DNA of 64,000 bases from a virus, in IMG/VR virus record IMGVR_UViG_3300034198_009894, positions 62,001 through 126,000 of that record, one strand, 5' to 3'. Below are positions 37,208-45,959 of this stretch, one piece after another (the first letter of the stretch is position 1; every line of letters starts with the position of its first letter). Position numbers and translations under genes: made by a program. Under the pieces are notes generated by a model. That model was not told where the DNA came from. It saw nothing but the letters and a program-made list of their open reading frames with translations, and did no database searches.

Positions 37208-40200
37208 TTAGAATCCAAATACAACGACCAAATGCGCTCGTTGTCCTAAACCTGCGGATGCTCCAGCATCACTCATTCTAGTTTGTAGAGTTATTGTGCT
37301 ATTAAATACACTAGAGGCAATATTAGAGACGAACGCCGGATTTGCTAAGTCAGTTCCTCCGTCCAAGCTGGCTTGACCTAAACTAGTAATATCTCTTACG
37401 GCAAATCTCTGTGCGCTACCGTTAGCGGCACAAATTTGTCCGTACACAGTTATTGACTTTGGAGGATTAGTTTTTCCTGTAAATGCGTAATTTACGATTG
37501 CGTTTGCTCCATCCGAAATAGTAGCTGATACTCCAGATGTTTGAGATACCTTTGAATCGGAGCCAGATAAATTTCCACCGCTTCCAGTGGTGTATTTAAA
37601 TACTACTATTTCTGGAGAACTAGTTCCGCCACCTCCGCCACCTGAACTAGCAATAGTAATAGTATTAGCGTCAGTTCTAGTAATCGTAACATTAGATCCA
37701 GCAGCTAAAGTAACATTATCGGTAGAAGAATCGCTACCTGTAAGTCTTAAATTAGCACCGCCTGTTACTGTTTCTGCACTAATACTATAGGTTGTTCCTG
37801 CGCCACCGCCACCTGAATATTGTGGAATGTTCAATGTGCCATTTGTAAACGTAGCAGCCCCGCTAGTTCCAGTTGTTGTTAGAGTAATTGGTGCTTGATA
37901 ATCTGTTCCAGCGGAAGCAGCTACAAACCCACTTCCGTTTCCTTTTAATAGACCGTTTAGTGTAGTAGTTACCGCTAGTGTTCCAGATGCTGTTACTGGA
38001 CTTCCGGTTACCGTAAATCCAGTTGGCATTGTCAGTCCTACACTTGTTACTGTTCCAGAACCACCTCCACTTCCACCAGAAGCAGCAATAGTAATTTCGT
38101 TAGCTGCGGATCCCGTACCTTTAGTTAAAGTAACATTAGTTCCAGCTACTAGCGTAACAGATGTAGTTCCAGTTCCACTTCCTCCGGCAGTTAATGTAAT
38201 ATTTTTCTTTGTAGCTTGTCCAGATACATCTGCTGCGCTTATGCTGTATGTAGTATCTGTGTTTGCTACTACATCAGTAAGCTTTGCTATGGCATTCCAA
38301 GCTCCGCCCTGAGCAAAGTAGGGTCTTGTATCAGCATTACTAACTGCTAGAGCGCCTTGATAAGTAGTGGCATTAGGAAAAGCAGCTTGATTTGTAAAAT
38401 AGAAAGGAATAACACTGCCCACCGCCGGAGCTGTAATTAGTCCAGTGTCGGAAATTGTTACTAAGCTGTTTTGAATTAGCTTGCCTGTGTTGGAGTCAAA
38501 TCTAGCAATAGCGTTGTCAGTAGCGGACGCTGGTCCAACTACATCTCCGCTTCCTCCTCCGCTAGAAACAGTTGCCCATTCTAGACCGCTAGCTGCGGAA
38601 TTCACACGCAATACTTGAAGAGCAGTTCCTATACTTGTTAAACCTGTGCCGCCGGCGGTTGTTGGAACAGTAGACTGTGTAAATCCAAGTGTTACAGCAC
38701 CATTAGTTGTGGAAGCAGTAACTCCACCGCCACCAGTTACACTTAGTACTCCAGTATTAGCAATAGCATTGTTAGTTATTGATATACCAGTGCCGGCGGT
38801 CAATGAATTGGGTCCACCAAACTGCGTGAATACAATGTTTGTAGTCCCGAGAGTTATTGTGCCCGAGGTAGTCATTACCCACTGAGTGGTGGCAAGTGTT
38901 CCTTCACCAACGAAAAATGCGTCTCCGGAATTAATATTTGATGAACTATTAAAATCACTTACTCTAGTCAACACAAACGGATTTAACGTAGTAAGCTCAT
39001 ACATACCATTTTGCGTTTGTGTTGTCTGATTTTTAACTAATATACGATCACCTAGCGATAAAGTTACTCCATTTATTGACCCTAATGATCCAGATCCAGT
39101 TAACGTAGCTCCAGTTCCTGCTGTACCATTGTTGTATGTAGCAGTGATATTAGATGCAGTAGCGGTACGAGCTGACTCTTTTACTACTAATCCAGACGCT
39201 AAATTGTCCACGTATTGTTTAGTTGCGGCGTGAAGAGCAGTTGTGGGATTGCCACTAAGAGACAGCGCTCCAGTCATAGTACCGCCAGCAAGAGGAACAA
39301 ATCCGACAGCACTGATAACGTCATTGTCAATAGTAATAGTTGTGCCGTCTACTTTTACTCCACCGCGGACCGTAGTAGACGCTGCTGGTAAAGTGTAACT
39401 ACTACCCCCAGTAGAATCGGTGCCGTTTACCCAATTAGTACCATTATACTTTAGCACTTCTCCAGTGGTTGGAGTGGTAATAACTACGTCCGTTAGATCA
39501 TCTAAATTAGTGGCGCCACCACCGCCACCACCACTCACAGCGCTTATTATTCCGTCTTCTATGGTAATTGTTGTTCCGTCTATCTTTACTAAACCCAAGA
39601 CATTTACTGAAGCAGTGGGTATAGCTGCGTATTCTAGTGCGGTTCCAAGAGAGTTTACTTTTAGATAGCTGTTTGCTTCACCCTTAGAACTTAAACCAGT
39701 TCCGCCGTTATCGATGTCTAATGTTCCCGCTAGAGTAAATGTACCAGAGCTGGTTATAGGATTTTCAGAGGAAGAACTAACGGTTAGTCCAGTATTGCCA
39801 GTAGAAAAACCAATACTAGTTACAGTTCCAGTACCAGATGTGTTACCCCAGCTTAACTTGCCAGACCCGTCTGTAATCAACACTTGTCCAGTAGATCCGC
39901 CGCCTATGCTAAGTTTGTTTACATCGGTAAATGTGGCGCCCTGAGCTACTTCTATGGAATCAACTGATAGTATCTTGGTATTGGGATTGAAGGAAAATGA
40001 GCTTACTCCGTCCAAATCACCGCCGTTGTTAAACTGAACTTGATAGTTAGAACCACCGGGCTCATCGACATACACAAATTGCTGTACAGTGCTTTGATCT
40101 ATTCCGGTAACGTATATATCTTTGTCCGTGTTTATAACACTAACGGCATCTGCGCCGGCAAACAATAGCGTATTGTTGGTGGCGTTGTTAAATGTTATTC

Positions 40201-40384
40201 TGCCATCAGTTAAAGAAGGTTGACGAGAAACTGATGTAATAGAACTTGAAGTAGTATTTCCAATAGCATCTACTTGTGTTATATTTGTTGCTATCGGTGG
40301 ACCACTTAGGGCTGTTGATACAGTCTGCGCTACTACAGGATCGTCTCCTGAAATTATCGTTGCTGAGGGTGTTTTGATTGCCAT
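37208..40384 (-). CDS. Tail fibre protein, 1,058 aa
   Basis: There is a unique N-terminal 160 residues (SATIISGDDPVVAQTVSTAL, then VYVDEPGGSNYQVQFNNGG). Next are two GGTG units, three SPITSSGTFTLAGTL-type strands, two LxTT(R/T)GGVKVDGTTITI units and LDDLTDVVITTPTTGEVLKYN. One 'KQYVDNLASGL ... GDRILVKNQ ... TTQWVM' domain follows (about residues 370-525). Gly-rich linkers (SGGGSG type) separate later units. The C-terminal 140 residues (IVVFKYTTGSGGNLSG to HLVVVFGF) are a tip I cannot name. AAGGA lies 7 nt before the ATG. A weak late-promoter variant and a strong terminator lie upstream. It is the first fibre of the array in transcription order. Confidence 0.83.
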   Translation of the reverse strand: MAIKTPSATIISGDDPVVAQTVSTALSGPPIATNITQVDAIGNTTSSSITSVSRQPSLTDGRITFNNATNNTLLFAGADAVSVINTDKDIYVTGIDQSTVQQFVYVDEPGGSNYQVQFNNGGDLDGVSSFSFNPNTKILSVDSIEVAQGATFTDVNKLSIGGGSTGQVLITDGSGKLSWGNTSGTGTVTSIGFSTGNTGLTVSSSSENPITSSGTFTLAGTLDIDNGGTGLSSKGEANSYLKVNSLGTALEYAAIPTASVNVLGLVKIDGTTITIEDGIISAVSGGGGGGATNLDDLTDVVITTPTTGEVLKYNGTNWVNGTDSTGGSSYTLPAASTTVRGGVKVDGTTITIDNDVISAVGFVPLAGGTMTGALSLSGNPTTALHAATKQYVDNLASGLVVKESARTATASNITATYNNGTAGTGATLTGSGSLGSINGVTLSLGDRILVKNQTTQTQNGMYELTTLNPFVLTRVSDFNSSSNINSGDAFFVGEGTLATTQWVMTTSGTITLGTTNIVFTQFGGPNSLTAGTGISITNNAIANTGVLSVTGGGGVTASTTNGAVTLGFTQSTVPTTAGGTGLTSIGTALQVLRVNSAASGLEWATVSSGGGSGDVVGPASATDNAIARFDSNTGKLIQNSLVTISDTGLITAPAVGSVIPFYFTNQAAFPNATTYQGALAVSNADTRPYFAQGGAWNAIAKLTDVVANTDTTYSISAADVSGQATKKNITLTAGGSGTGTTSVTLVAGTNVTLTKGTGSAANEITIAASGGSGGGSGTVTSVGLTMPTGFTVTGSPVTASGTLAVTTTLNGLLKGNGSGFVAASAGTDYQAPITLTTTGTSGAATFTNGTLNIPQYSGGGGAGTTYSISAETVTGGANLRLTGSDSSTDNVTLAAGSNVTITRTDANTITIASSGGGGGGTSSPEIVVFKYTTGSGGNLSGSDSKVSQTSGVSATISDGANAIVNYAFTGKTNPPKSITVYGQICAANGSAQRFAVRDITSLGQASLDGGTDLANPAFVSNIASSVFNSTITLQTRMSDAGASAGLGQRAHLVVVFGF

Positions 40385-40430
40385 TATAATTTCCTTTTAA
40401 CCGCCTTTGTGCGAATTAATCTTTATAATG

Positions 40431-40437
40431 TATTTAG
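40431..40437 (-). promoter_or_regulatory. Weak late promoter variant CTAAATA
   Basis: CTAAATA lies about 46 nt before the ATG of 37208..40384 and after the strong terminator at 40481..40506. It differs from the others at the first base. Confidence 0.4.
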
Positions 40438-40480
40438 CACACCGTGTGTTTTTAATTCTATGAATATTGTAAAAGAAATA

Positions 40481-40506
40481 AAAAAGACCGCACGTGCGGT
40501 CTTTTT
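40481..40506. terminator. Strong terminator after the glycosyltransferase-like gene
   Basis: GACCGCACGTGCGGTC is a perfect palindrome with A and T runs. It separates the operon from the fibre array. Confidence 0.8.
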
Positions 40507-40526
40507 AGAGCGAGTCTATAGCTCAA

Positions 40527-41420
40527 TCAAGCACTGGCGGTCTCAATCAATTGAATTTTTCCAGCGTTTTTCATAGCTTCCAGATAACTTTGTCCAAGAG
40601 AACTAATTAAAGCGTCTTGTAGTTGAGCAGAGTATGCGAAGTTGCCACGATGTGAGAGCATTACGCGCTTATCAACATAAACCTTGCCTCCCAATGAACG
40701 CCAATTATCGCAGAAAGTCCAATCATCATTGTTGAGTGAATTACCAACTACGCTTGAGTTAAAGTAAGTGCGTAGATACTTATCGTACTCAGTAGATGTT
40801 CCAGCATCAACAGAATATGGTGTAACGGCAGAGTGTTCATTCATCTTGGTGAATACTTCACGCTTGATGAGCATAAACCCAGTACCAGTACGTGCCACTT
40901 CGTGTAGTCCGTCATCGCCCTCTTCGGCATTTTCTAAGGTATTTATTACCCAGCGAATTGGAATAGTCTTAGTTGGGTACAGACCGCTGATAACATCAAC
41001 TTTGCGATTTAGTAGCACTAGTAGATGCCAGGGTTCCCAGCCAATGTCACTATCAATAAACATTAGATGAGTCTTATCTTCTTGCGACAAGAATTTAGCT
41101 GCTAGCATATTTTTTGAACGGGCCTGCCAGGAATCGTTGGATGAGGTTTCCAGTGACCATTCAAAGCCAAACTGTCTGGCAGCGTTAGAGAACTTAATAA
41201 AGCTAATGAACGAACTTTCCGAGATAGATCCATTGACGCACGGCATAGCTAGATGTACTCTAGTTGAGCGTAGATAGTCCAAATCAATTTGAACTCCGTC
41301 GGTTTGTTCAGTTACTTCTTCTGTTCCCCCAGCACTGGCTTGCTGCGCTGACTTGTCTGCTAGTTCTTGTACTGCTTCTACGGGAATTTTTTGCTTCTTA
41401 CTTGACTTTTTTGTTGCCAT
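40527..41420 (-). CDS. Glycosyltransferase-like protein (GT-A type), 297 aa
   Basis: After a Lys/Glu/Ala-rich N-terminal 45 residues, the protein has a nucleotide-sugar-transferase-like core. VHLAMPCVNGSISE forms the first strand (residues 55-68). FIDSDIGWEP holds a DSD sequence at 123-125 that fits the metal-binding DxD of GT-A enzymes. VDVISGLYPTK and ARTGTGFMLIKREVF follow, as in many phage glycosyltransferase-like proteins. Late in the chain VYVDKRVMLSHRG resembles the usual C-terminal His region. It sits between the fibre array and a run of small genes and has its own GTAAATA motif and AAAGG ribosome site. It could modify phage fibres, host glycans or DNA; the sequence alone does not decide. 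Confidence 0.7.
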   Translation of the reverse strand: MATKKSSKKQKIPVEAVQELADKSAQQASAGGTEEVTEQTDGVQIDLDYLRSTRVHLAMPCVNGSISESSFISFIKFSNAARQFGFEWSLETSSNDSWQARSKNMLAAKFLSQEDKTHLMFIDSDIGWEPWHLLVLLNRKVDVISGLYPTKTIPIRWVINTLENAEEGDDGLHEVARTGTGFMLIKREVFTKMNEHSAVTPYSVDAGTSTEYDKYLRTYFNSSVVGNSLNNDDWTFCDNWRSLGGKVYVDKRVMLSHRGNFAYSAQLQDALISSLGQSYLEAMKNAGKIQLIETASA

Positions 41421-41461
41421 ATTGTTACCTTTCTTAAGTATTAAAAAAACTATGATAACAA

Positions 41462-41468
41462 TATTTAC
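41462..41468 (-). promoter_or_regulatory. Late promoter variant GTAAATA
   Basis: GTAAATA lies in the short gap after the 59-residue gene and about 41 nt before the ATG of the glycosyltransferase-like gene. Confidence 0.45.
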
Positions 41469-41488
41469 GACTCAAGTCAATAGATAAA

Positions 41489-41668
41489 TTATTTTTCCTC
41501 TAGATAATCAGCAGTTTCGGACAAATGAACTCTGATCTGTTTTTTATTCTTTGCTGCGTTAATTGATTCTCTAATCAACTTTAATAGTTGAAGCTTCTGT
41601 TCAATGGTGGCGCCATTTAATAGTGGTCTGCTTTCTCGTATTAGTCTAAGTAGATTAGAGTTGTTCAT
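41489..41668 (-). CDS. Small conserved-looking protein, 59 aa
   Basis: The frame opens with ATG at 41668, one base after the stop of the upstream gene, and ends in TAA at 41489. The product is MNNSNLLRLIRESRP..., with a helical, Lys/Arg/Leu-rich body and an acidic end (ETADYLEEK). A GTGAG ribosome-site-like sequence lies in the end of the upstream gene. I do not recognise the family. Support comes from tight spacing in the operon and from codon use like its neighbours. Confidence 0.6.
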   Translation of the reverse strand: MNNSNLLRLIRESRPLLNGATIEQKLQLLKLIRESINAAKNKKQIRVHLSETADYLEEK

Positions 41669-41669
41669 A

Positions 41670-42017
41670 TTAATAACTCACACTTACAAAGTGAACTGAT
41701 CCTGCTGTCCAGTCAACTAATCTTGCTCTTAGCAGAACAAAGTTTCCAGTAAAATTTAAGAACCCACTTTTCTCTGTAATATCAATTTCATTGATAATGA
41801 CCCAATCGGACTCCGTTGGGCTAGTTTCAAGTGTACCCTCTAATAAAACCGTAGCATTAAATTGCTGCTCAAATGACCACGCAAAAGTCTGCAGATTACT
41901 GGAGGCCGTATAATAGGAAGCAGCTTCTACTGATTCACCGATAAATGTTGCCTGTGGCTGAGTCGGTCCTGGATGAGCCATGGCAGTAATCAAATTTAAC
42001 GTAGTCGTTTGAGCCAT
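41670..42017 (-). CDS. Hypothetical protein, 115 aa, beta-rich
   Basis: The start ATG overlaps the stop of the upstream small gene by one base (TAATG), showing translational coupling. The chain alternates strand-like segments (TFAWSFEQQFNATVLLEG, WVIINEIDITEKSG, NFVLLRARLVDWTAG, VHFVSVSY) and looks like a compact beta-sandwich, with no signal peptide or membrane segment. Its place between a short operon and the glycosyltransferase and fibre genes suggests a virion or fibre-linked role. No specific family is recognised. Confidence 0.7.
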   Translation of the reverse strand: MAQTTTLNLITAMAHPGPTQPQATFIGESVEAASYYTASSNLQTFAWSFEQQFNATVLLEGTLETSPTESDWVIINEIDITEKSGFLNFTGNFVLLRARLVDWTAGSVHFVSVSY

Positions 42018-42181
42018 TATGCTAATTCCGCTTCTACAATTACTGAATTTCCAAGAAGCTCCTGTGCCACTTGTTCTATAGAGCTAATTATTTCTTCTGT
42101 TATTAAAGAAGAATTTTCCGAATCAGCTTTAATCAGCTTACTAATTTTTACTACAATGATTTCTTCTTGTATCTTGGCCAC
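42017..42181 (-). CDS. Small protein, 54 aa, GTG start
   Basis: GTG at 42181 is preceded by AGGAG with 6 nt spacing, and a late-promoter ATAAATA lies about 20 nt upstream inside the end of the previous gene. The frame reads VAKIQEEIIVVKISKLIKAD... and ends VIVEAELA with a TAA that overlaps the next ATG by one base. It is acidic with alternating hydrophobics, suggesting a small alpha/beta fold. No family is recognised. The promoter, ribosome site and overlap make it a convincing gene despite its size. Confidence 0.65.
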   Translation of the reverse strand: MAKIQEEIIVVKISKLIKADSENSSLITEEIISSIEQVAQELLGNSVIVEAELA

Positions 42182-42193
42182 AAAAAACTCCTA

Positions 42194-42946
42194 TTATGTT
42201 GTATTTATTCTTTTTTCAATATTGCTGACTTTGCGAATCAACTCAGGAAACTTTAACATCAAATAAGTAATATGTCGCTCATCATCAAGATCAATAAAAA
42301 AAGTAGAATTCATAAATCTAGAACGCGACGAATGTTGAAAGAATCTTCTTAGAGCATAACTACAATCTATGTCCAATACATTATCACGTACATAATTCCA
42401 TAAATCAGTTTTATCTTGATCGCTAATTCTGAATGAAGAAAAATATGTTCTTATTTTTCTTTTTGGATTCATATGATAAATTACGTCGCGTTGAAACCCT
42501 GCGATTTTTTCAACCTTGAAAAATGTCACTGGCAACATTGTATCATTGTATTCATTTTCAGTGAACGAATCAATCAACTCCTTTATCGCATCATCACTAT
42601 TGTAATACACACTAAATGTATCGCAGCAAAACATAAACTTTATGTCTGACTTGAGTGCTTTATGCTTATTTGTCCACAGTACTATGTTTCTAGCAATATT
42701 GTCACTTGATCCTATTACTTGTCTTACGGTCATATTTTTACCGTGACCCAAATAATAACTACACTTAGTGTCTAATCTATTAGAAAACTGATACTCGTTT
42801 TTTACTGACCTGAAAAAATGTATTCCAATAATATCAAATTTAACTTTGTACTGATATCGATCAAAGTAGTTATTAACGTGTGCTTTATCTAAAACAAAAT
42901 TAGTGTAATGTAATGATTCCATCTGACCCAACCACTCCAGTAACAT
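42194..42946 (-). CDS. Conserved-type phage hypothetical protein, about 242-250 aa
   Basis: It overlaps the end of clpA. The ATG at 42946 gives 250 residues. A second ATG at 42922 (MESLHYTNF) gives 242 and has GGAG 12 nt before it; neither start has an ideal ribosome site. The C-terminal part carries MNPKRKIRTYFSSFRIS, an Arg/Ser-rich stretch (RRFFQHSSRSRF) and FFIDLDDERHITYLMLKFPELIRKV. That pattern reminds me of a family in T4-like aquatic phages. No catalytic motif is recognised. Co-translation with clpA suggests it is expressed with the chaperone genes. Confidence 0.7.
   Translation of the reverse strand: MLLEWLGQMESLHYTNFVLDKAHVNNYFDRYQYKVKFDIIGIHFFRSVKNEYQFSNRLDTKCSYYLGHGKNMTVRQVIGSSDNIARNIVLWTNKHKALKSDIKFMFCCDTFSVYYNSDDAIKELIDSFTENEYNDTMLPVTFFKVEKIAGFQRDVIYHMNPKRKIRTYFSSFRISDQDKTDLWNYVRDNVLDIDCSYALRRFFQHSSRSRFMNSTFFIDLDDERHITYLMLKFPELIRKVSNIEKRINTT
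42202..42208 (-). promoter_or_regulatory. Late promoter-like ATAAATA inside the end of the upstream gene
   Basis: The motif lies within the last codons of 42194..42946 and 20 nt before the GTG of the 54-residue gene, which has AGGAG. It may give a separate transcript for the small-gene cluster. Confidence 0.5.
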
Positions 42947-45176
42947 CAGTCATCTTACTAACTACGTTAAATTCAATTTTTTCGTTTATCAATGTTGCGC
43001 ACATTGTAGAATTCTTCAACTTTTCAAAAAGTATTTTCTTGCTAAGAGGAACACGAATCAACTCATCAATTTTACGTGCCAATGGTCTAGCTCCCATCTT
43101 ATCATCGTATCCAATTTTTCCTAGATGCTCTATTGCTTCTTCGCTAAAGTTTATAGTAATTCCGTGCTGATTAATCAATTGCTTCTTTAGTTCGTTCAAA
43201 AACTTAACCACGATTTTCTTTATCGCTAGCATATCTAGTTTTTTGAACTTACATATCATGTCAATACGATTGCGCAACTCGGGCTTAAAGAATTCTTTTA
43301 GAGCCTTTTCATCACTGTCTGTTTTTCGTTGATCGCCGAAGCCAATATTATTACGCTCACTGTCGGCAGCGCCCATATTACTGGTCATAATTACAATAGT
43401 ATTTTTAGCACTGACCTTTTTACCGTTAGTTCCGGTAATAGTTCCCTCGTCCAACAGTTGTAGGAATAAGTTGTATACGTCTGGGTGTGCCTTTTCAACT
43501 TCGTCAAACAGCATTATTGAATATGGGTTTTTGCTTAGATCGCTAATTATTTTTCCGCCGCCCAGATTGCTGTCTTCGTAGCCTACATATCCAGGAGGAG
43601 CTCCAATCAACCCAGCGACACTATGTTTTTCCTGATATTCACTCATATCGTACTTAAGCAAAATCATATCCAAGTTTTCGCTTAATAGACGAGCTAGTTC
43701 TGTTTTTCCTGTTCCGGTTGGGCCTAAAAATAGAAAGCTTGCCATTGGCTTCTTTTCATTTGAAATGCCAGCATAGCTTACATAAATGCGATTTAGTACT
43801 TCATCAACCACGTGTTCTTGTCCGTATAGCTTTTCTTTGATCCCAGCTTCAAGATTAATCACGTGTTCAGTCTTGTTAACATCAAGCTTGCTTTCTGGAA
43901 TGTTTGCCATTTTACTGATTTGTTCGCGCACGTTGGCATCAATAATAACAGCTCCGATATTATTTTCAACTCGTTGTTTAGCGCAGGCAGCATCCAATAA
44001 GTCTATGCTCTTATCTGGGTTTTTCTTATCGTGTATGTATCGTGCGCCATAATCAATGGCACTAGTAATAGCGCTTTCCTGAATAGTGACTTTATGAAAT
44101 TCATTTAGTCTCTCGGACAATCCAGTTAAAATCTTTTTAGTAGTTTCTAAACTAGGTTCATCTACGCTTACACGATAGAATCTACGCATAAGCGCCCGAT
44201 CCTTTTCAAAGCTTTCGTAATATTCTTCCCACGTAGTACTGGCAATAATCTTTAGTGTGCCCTTTGTAATAGCAGGTTTAATCATATTGGCGAAATCAAC
44301 ACTACTTGATGTGCTGCCGCCTGCTCCACGCATAGTATGAGCTTCGTCAATAAACAGAATTACATTCTTTTTGGTGTTTAATGCTTCAATAACATTTTTG
44401 ACTTTTTCTTCAAAGTCACCACGATATTTACTACCAGCAAGTAAGCTTCCAATTTCTAAGGAATACAACTCGTGCTCCTTTAAGAATTCTGGAACATCTT
44501 CATTTACGATTTTATATGCCATGCCCTCTGCTATGGCAGTTTTTCCAGTACCAGGGTCTCCCACCATTAATACATTACTCTTGTACTTCTTGGCAAGAAT
44601 ATTGACAATATCATAAATTTCGGTATCCCTACCGATAACGGGATCAATCTTTCCTTCTCGTGCTAGTTGAGTTAAATTGGTAGTATGCTCATCCAATACT
44701 TCACTAGCTTGCTCCGCAGTCATCTTTGCCGACTTAGTGTTTTTAGCGTTCTTTTGCCAGAAAGCAATAAATTCGTTTCTAGTTACTCCCCACTTTAACA
44801 AAAAGTAATGTGCGTGACTATTGGTTTCAGTAATGATACTTAGATATAAGTCTACAATCTCAATTTGACGACGACCGGTAAATAGTACCTGAGTCACAGC
44901 ACGATTAAACACACGCTCTAAGGCATTTGTGCGCTTTGGATGAAATTCGTCTGTAACATTTTTTTCTATTAGAATTGTTTGATTATCCAAAAACCCAGAT
45001 AAGTCAACAATCATTGAATCAGCGTCAACTCCAAATGCGTCTAACTGACGCTTGAATGAGTCCTGAAGCACCATACTCAATAATGCGTGTTCAAGCGTAA
45101 CGTATTTGTGATTTCTATCTTTAGCCAGCGACACCGCTCTTTCAATAATTTGCTCTACTTCTGGGTTGTTTATCAT
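42900..45176 (-). CDS. clpA: ClpA-type AAA+ unfoldase, 758 aa
   Basis: This is an ATP-dependent protein unfoldase with two AAA+ rings. The Clp N-domain covers residues 1-140. D1 has Walker A GDPGTGKT (206-213) and Walker B ILFIDEAH (273-280). D2 has Walker A GPTGTGKT (485-492), Walker B IMLFDEVE (554-561) and the LIGAPPGYVGY pore loop. There is no ClpB/Hsp104 middle coiled coil, so it is ClpA-like rather than a disaggregase. Residues 611-613 (IGF in RNNIGFGDQ) sit where ClpA, ClpX and ClpC carry the tripeptide that docks on ClpP. The ATG overlaps the stop of dnaJ (ATGA) and has AAAGG 7 nt upstream. No ClpP gene is visible, so a host ClpP is the likely partner. Targets are unknown. Confidence 0.93.
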   Translation of the reverse strand: MINNPEVEQIIERAVSLAKDRNHKYVTLEHALLSMVLQDSFKRQLDAFGVDADSMIVDLSGFLDNQTILIEKNVTDEFHPKRTNALERVFNRAVTQVLFTGRRQIEIVDLYLSIITETNSHAHYFLLKWGVTRNEFIAFWQKNAKNTKSAKMTAEQASEVLDEHTTNLTQLAREGKIDPVIGRDTEIYDIVNILAKKYKSNVLMVGDPGTGKTAIAEGMAYKIVNEDVPEFLKEHELYSLEIGSLLAGSKYRGDFEEKVKNVIEALNTKKNVILFIDEAHTMRGAGGSTSSSVDFANMIKPAITKGTLKIIASTTWEEYYESFEKDRALMRRFYRVSVDEPSLETTKKILTGLSERLNEFHKVTIQESAITSAIDYGARYIHDKKNPDKSIDLLDAACAKQRVENNIGAVIIDANVREQISKMANIPESKLDVNKTEHVINLEAGIKEKLYGQEHVVDEVLNRIYVSYAGISNEKKPMASFLFLGPTGTGKTELARLLSENLDMILLKYDMSEYQEKHSVAGLIGAPPGYVGYEDSNLGGGKIISDLSKNPYSIMLFDEVEKAHPDVYNLFLQLLDEGTITGTNGKKVSAKNTIVIMTSNMGAADSERNNIGFGDQRKTDSDEKALKEFFKPELRNRIDMICKFKKLDMLAIKKIVVKFLNELKKQLINQHGITINFSEEAIEHLGKIGYDDKMGARPLARKIDELIRVPLSKKILFEKLKNSTMCATLINEKIEFNVVSKMTDVTGVVGSDGIITLH

Positions 45177-45946
45177 CTTTGAACCTTTCTTGTATTCTGT
45201 TCTTGTTGAATTGAGTTTAATAACTCGTCACTTATTGTATCAGGTATCTTTGCTTTTATCAATATGTATTGGTCACCAACTGCTCCGAATCTATTAGATA
45301 GACCCTGTCCTGATAATCTTAGTTGATGATCAGCCTTACTAAGTTTTGATAATGTGATTTCCAGTTCTCGCTTGTGTATAGTAGTGAATTTTATTACTGT
45401 ACCCAGAATCAAATCAAATACATCAACGTCCACGGTTGAATATAAATCCAATCCGCGTCTGTTAAATCGCTGATCGTGATTTACAATAAACGTAACTTGA
45501 ATCACGGCGTTTTCTATTAAGTTATCGTAACGATACACTTCACCGTTTTCTATTCCGCGTGGAACATTTATCTCTACGTATTTCGTTCCAGAGTGAGTAT
45601 TTATTTGTAGTGCCTGTACACTGTCTGCTACAATTTGTTCCAGATTTAGATGAATTCCAAAATTATAAACTTGAAGTGCGTTGGCTCTATTATGCGAATT
45701 AAACATATTGAAAATATCATTAAAATTTCCAAAAGTAAATTCTGGGCTGTGTTGTCGTGGATTATCGTGTTGACTTCTTTTATCAGCATCGCTCAGTATA
45801 TCGTAGGCACTTTGTATTTCCTGAAACTTCTTAGTATCGCCCTGACTTTTATCCGGGTGATGCTGACTTGCCAATTTTCTGTATGCTTTTTTTATATCGT
45901 CTAACGTGGAGTTTCTATCAACTCCTAGTATTTTATAAGGATCCAT
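45173..45946 (-). CDS. dnaJ: DnaJ-like J-domain co-chaperone
   Basis: The J domain occupies about residues 1-70 (DPYKILGVD, helix KKAYRKLASQ, HPD near residues 30-32, then FQEIQSAYDILSD). A short Phe/Asn linker follows. The C-terminal substrate-binding region is type II-like (EINVPRGIENGEVYRYDN, then FNRRGLDLYSTVDVDVFDLILG, and RLSGQGL). There is no CxxCxGxG zinc-finger, as in CbpA-type proteins. I chose the ATG at 45946. A TTG one codon upstream is less likely, and neither has a clear ribosome site. It lies between the holin and clpA in one operon and overlaps clpA by the ATGA. No DnaK is present, so it presumably recruits host DnaK. Confidence 0.9.
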   Translation of the reverse strand: MDPYKILGVDRNSTLDDIKKAYRKLASQHHPDKSQGDTKKFQEIQSAYDILSDADKRSQHDNPRQHSPEFTFGNFNDIFNMFNSHNRANALQVYNFGIHLNLEQIVADSVQALQINTHSGTKYVEINVPRGIENGEVYRYDNLIENAVIQVTFIVNHDQRFNRRGLDLYSTVDVDVFDLILGTVIKFTTIHKRELEITLSKLSKADHQLRLSGQGLSNRFGAVGDQYILIKAKIPDTISDELLNSIQQEQNTRKVQR

Positions 45947-45959
45947 CAACTATATATGA

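Noticed and set aside
1-40384. Shufflon or invertible fibre switch
   Set aside because: All fibre genes face the same way except one, and I see no recombinase or paired inverted crossover sites.
45947-45949. TTG start one codon before the dnaJ ATG
   Set aside because: The ATG at 45946 begins the normal J-domain N-terminus; no ribosome site favours the TTG.
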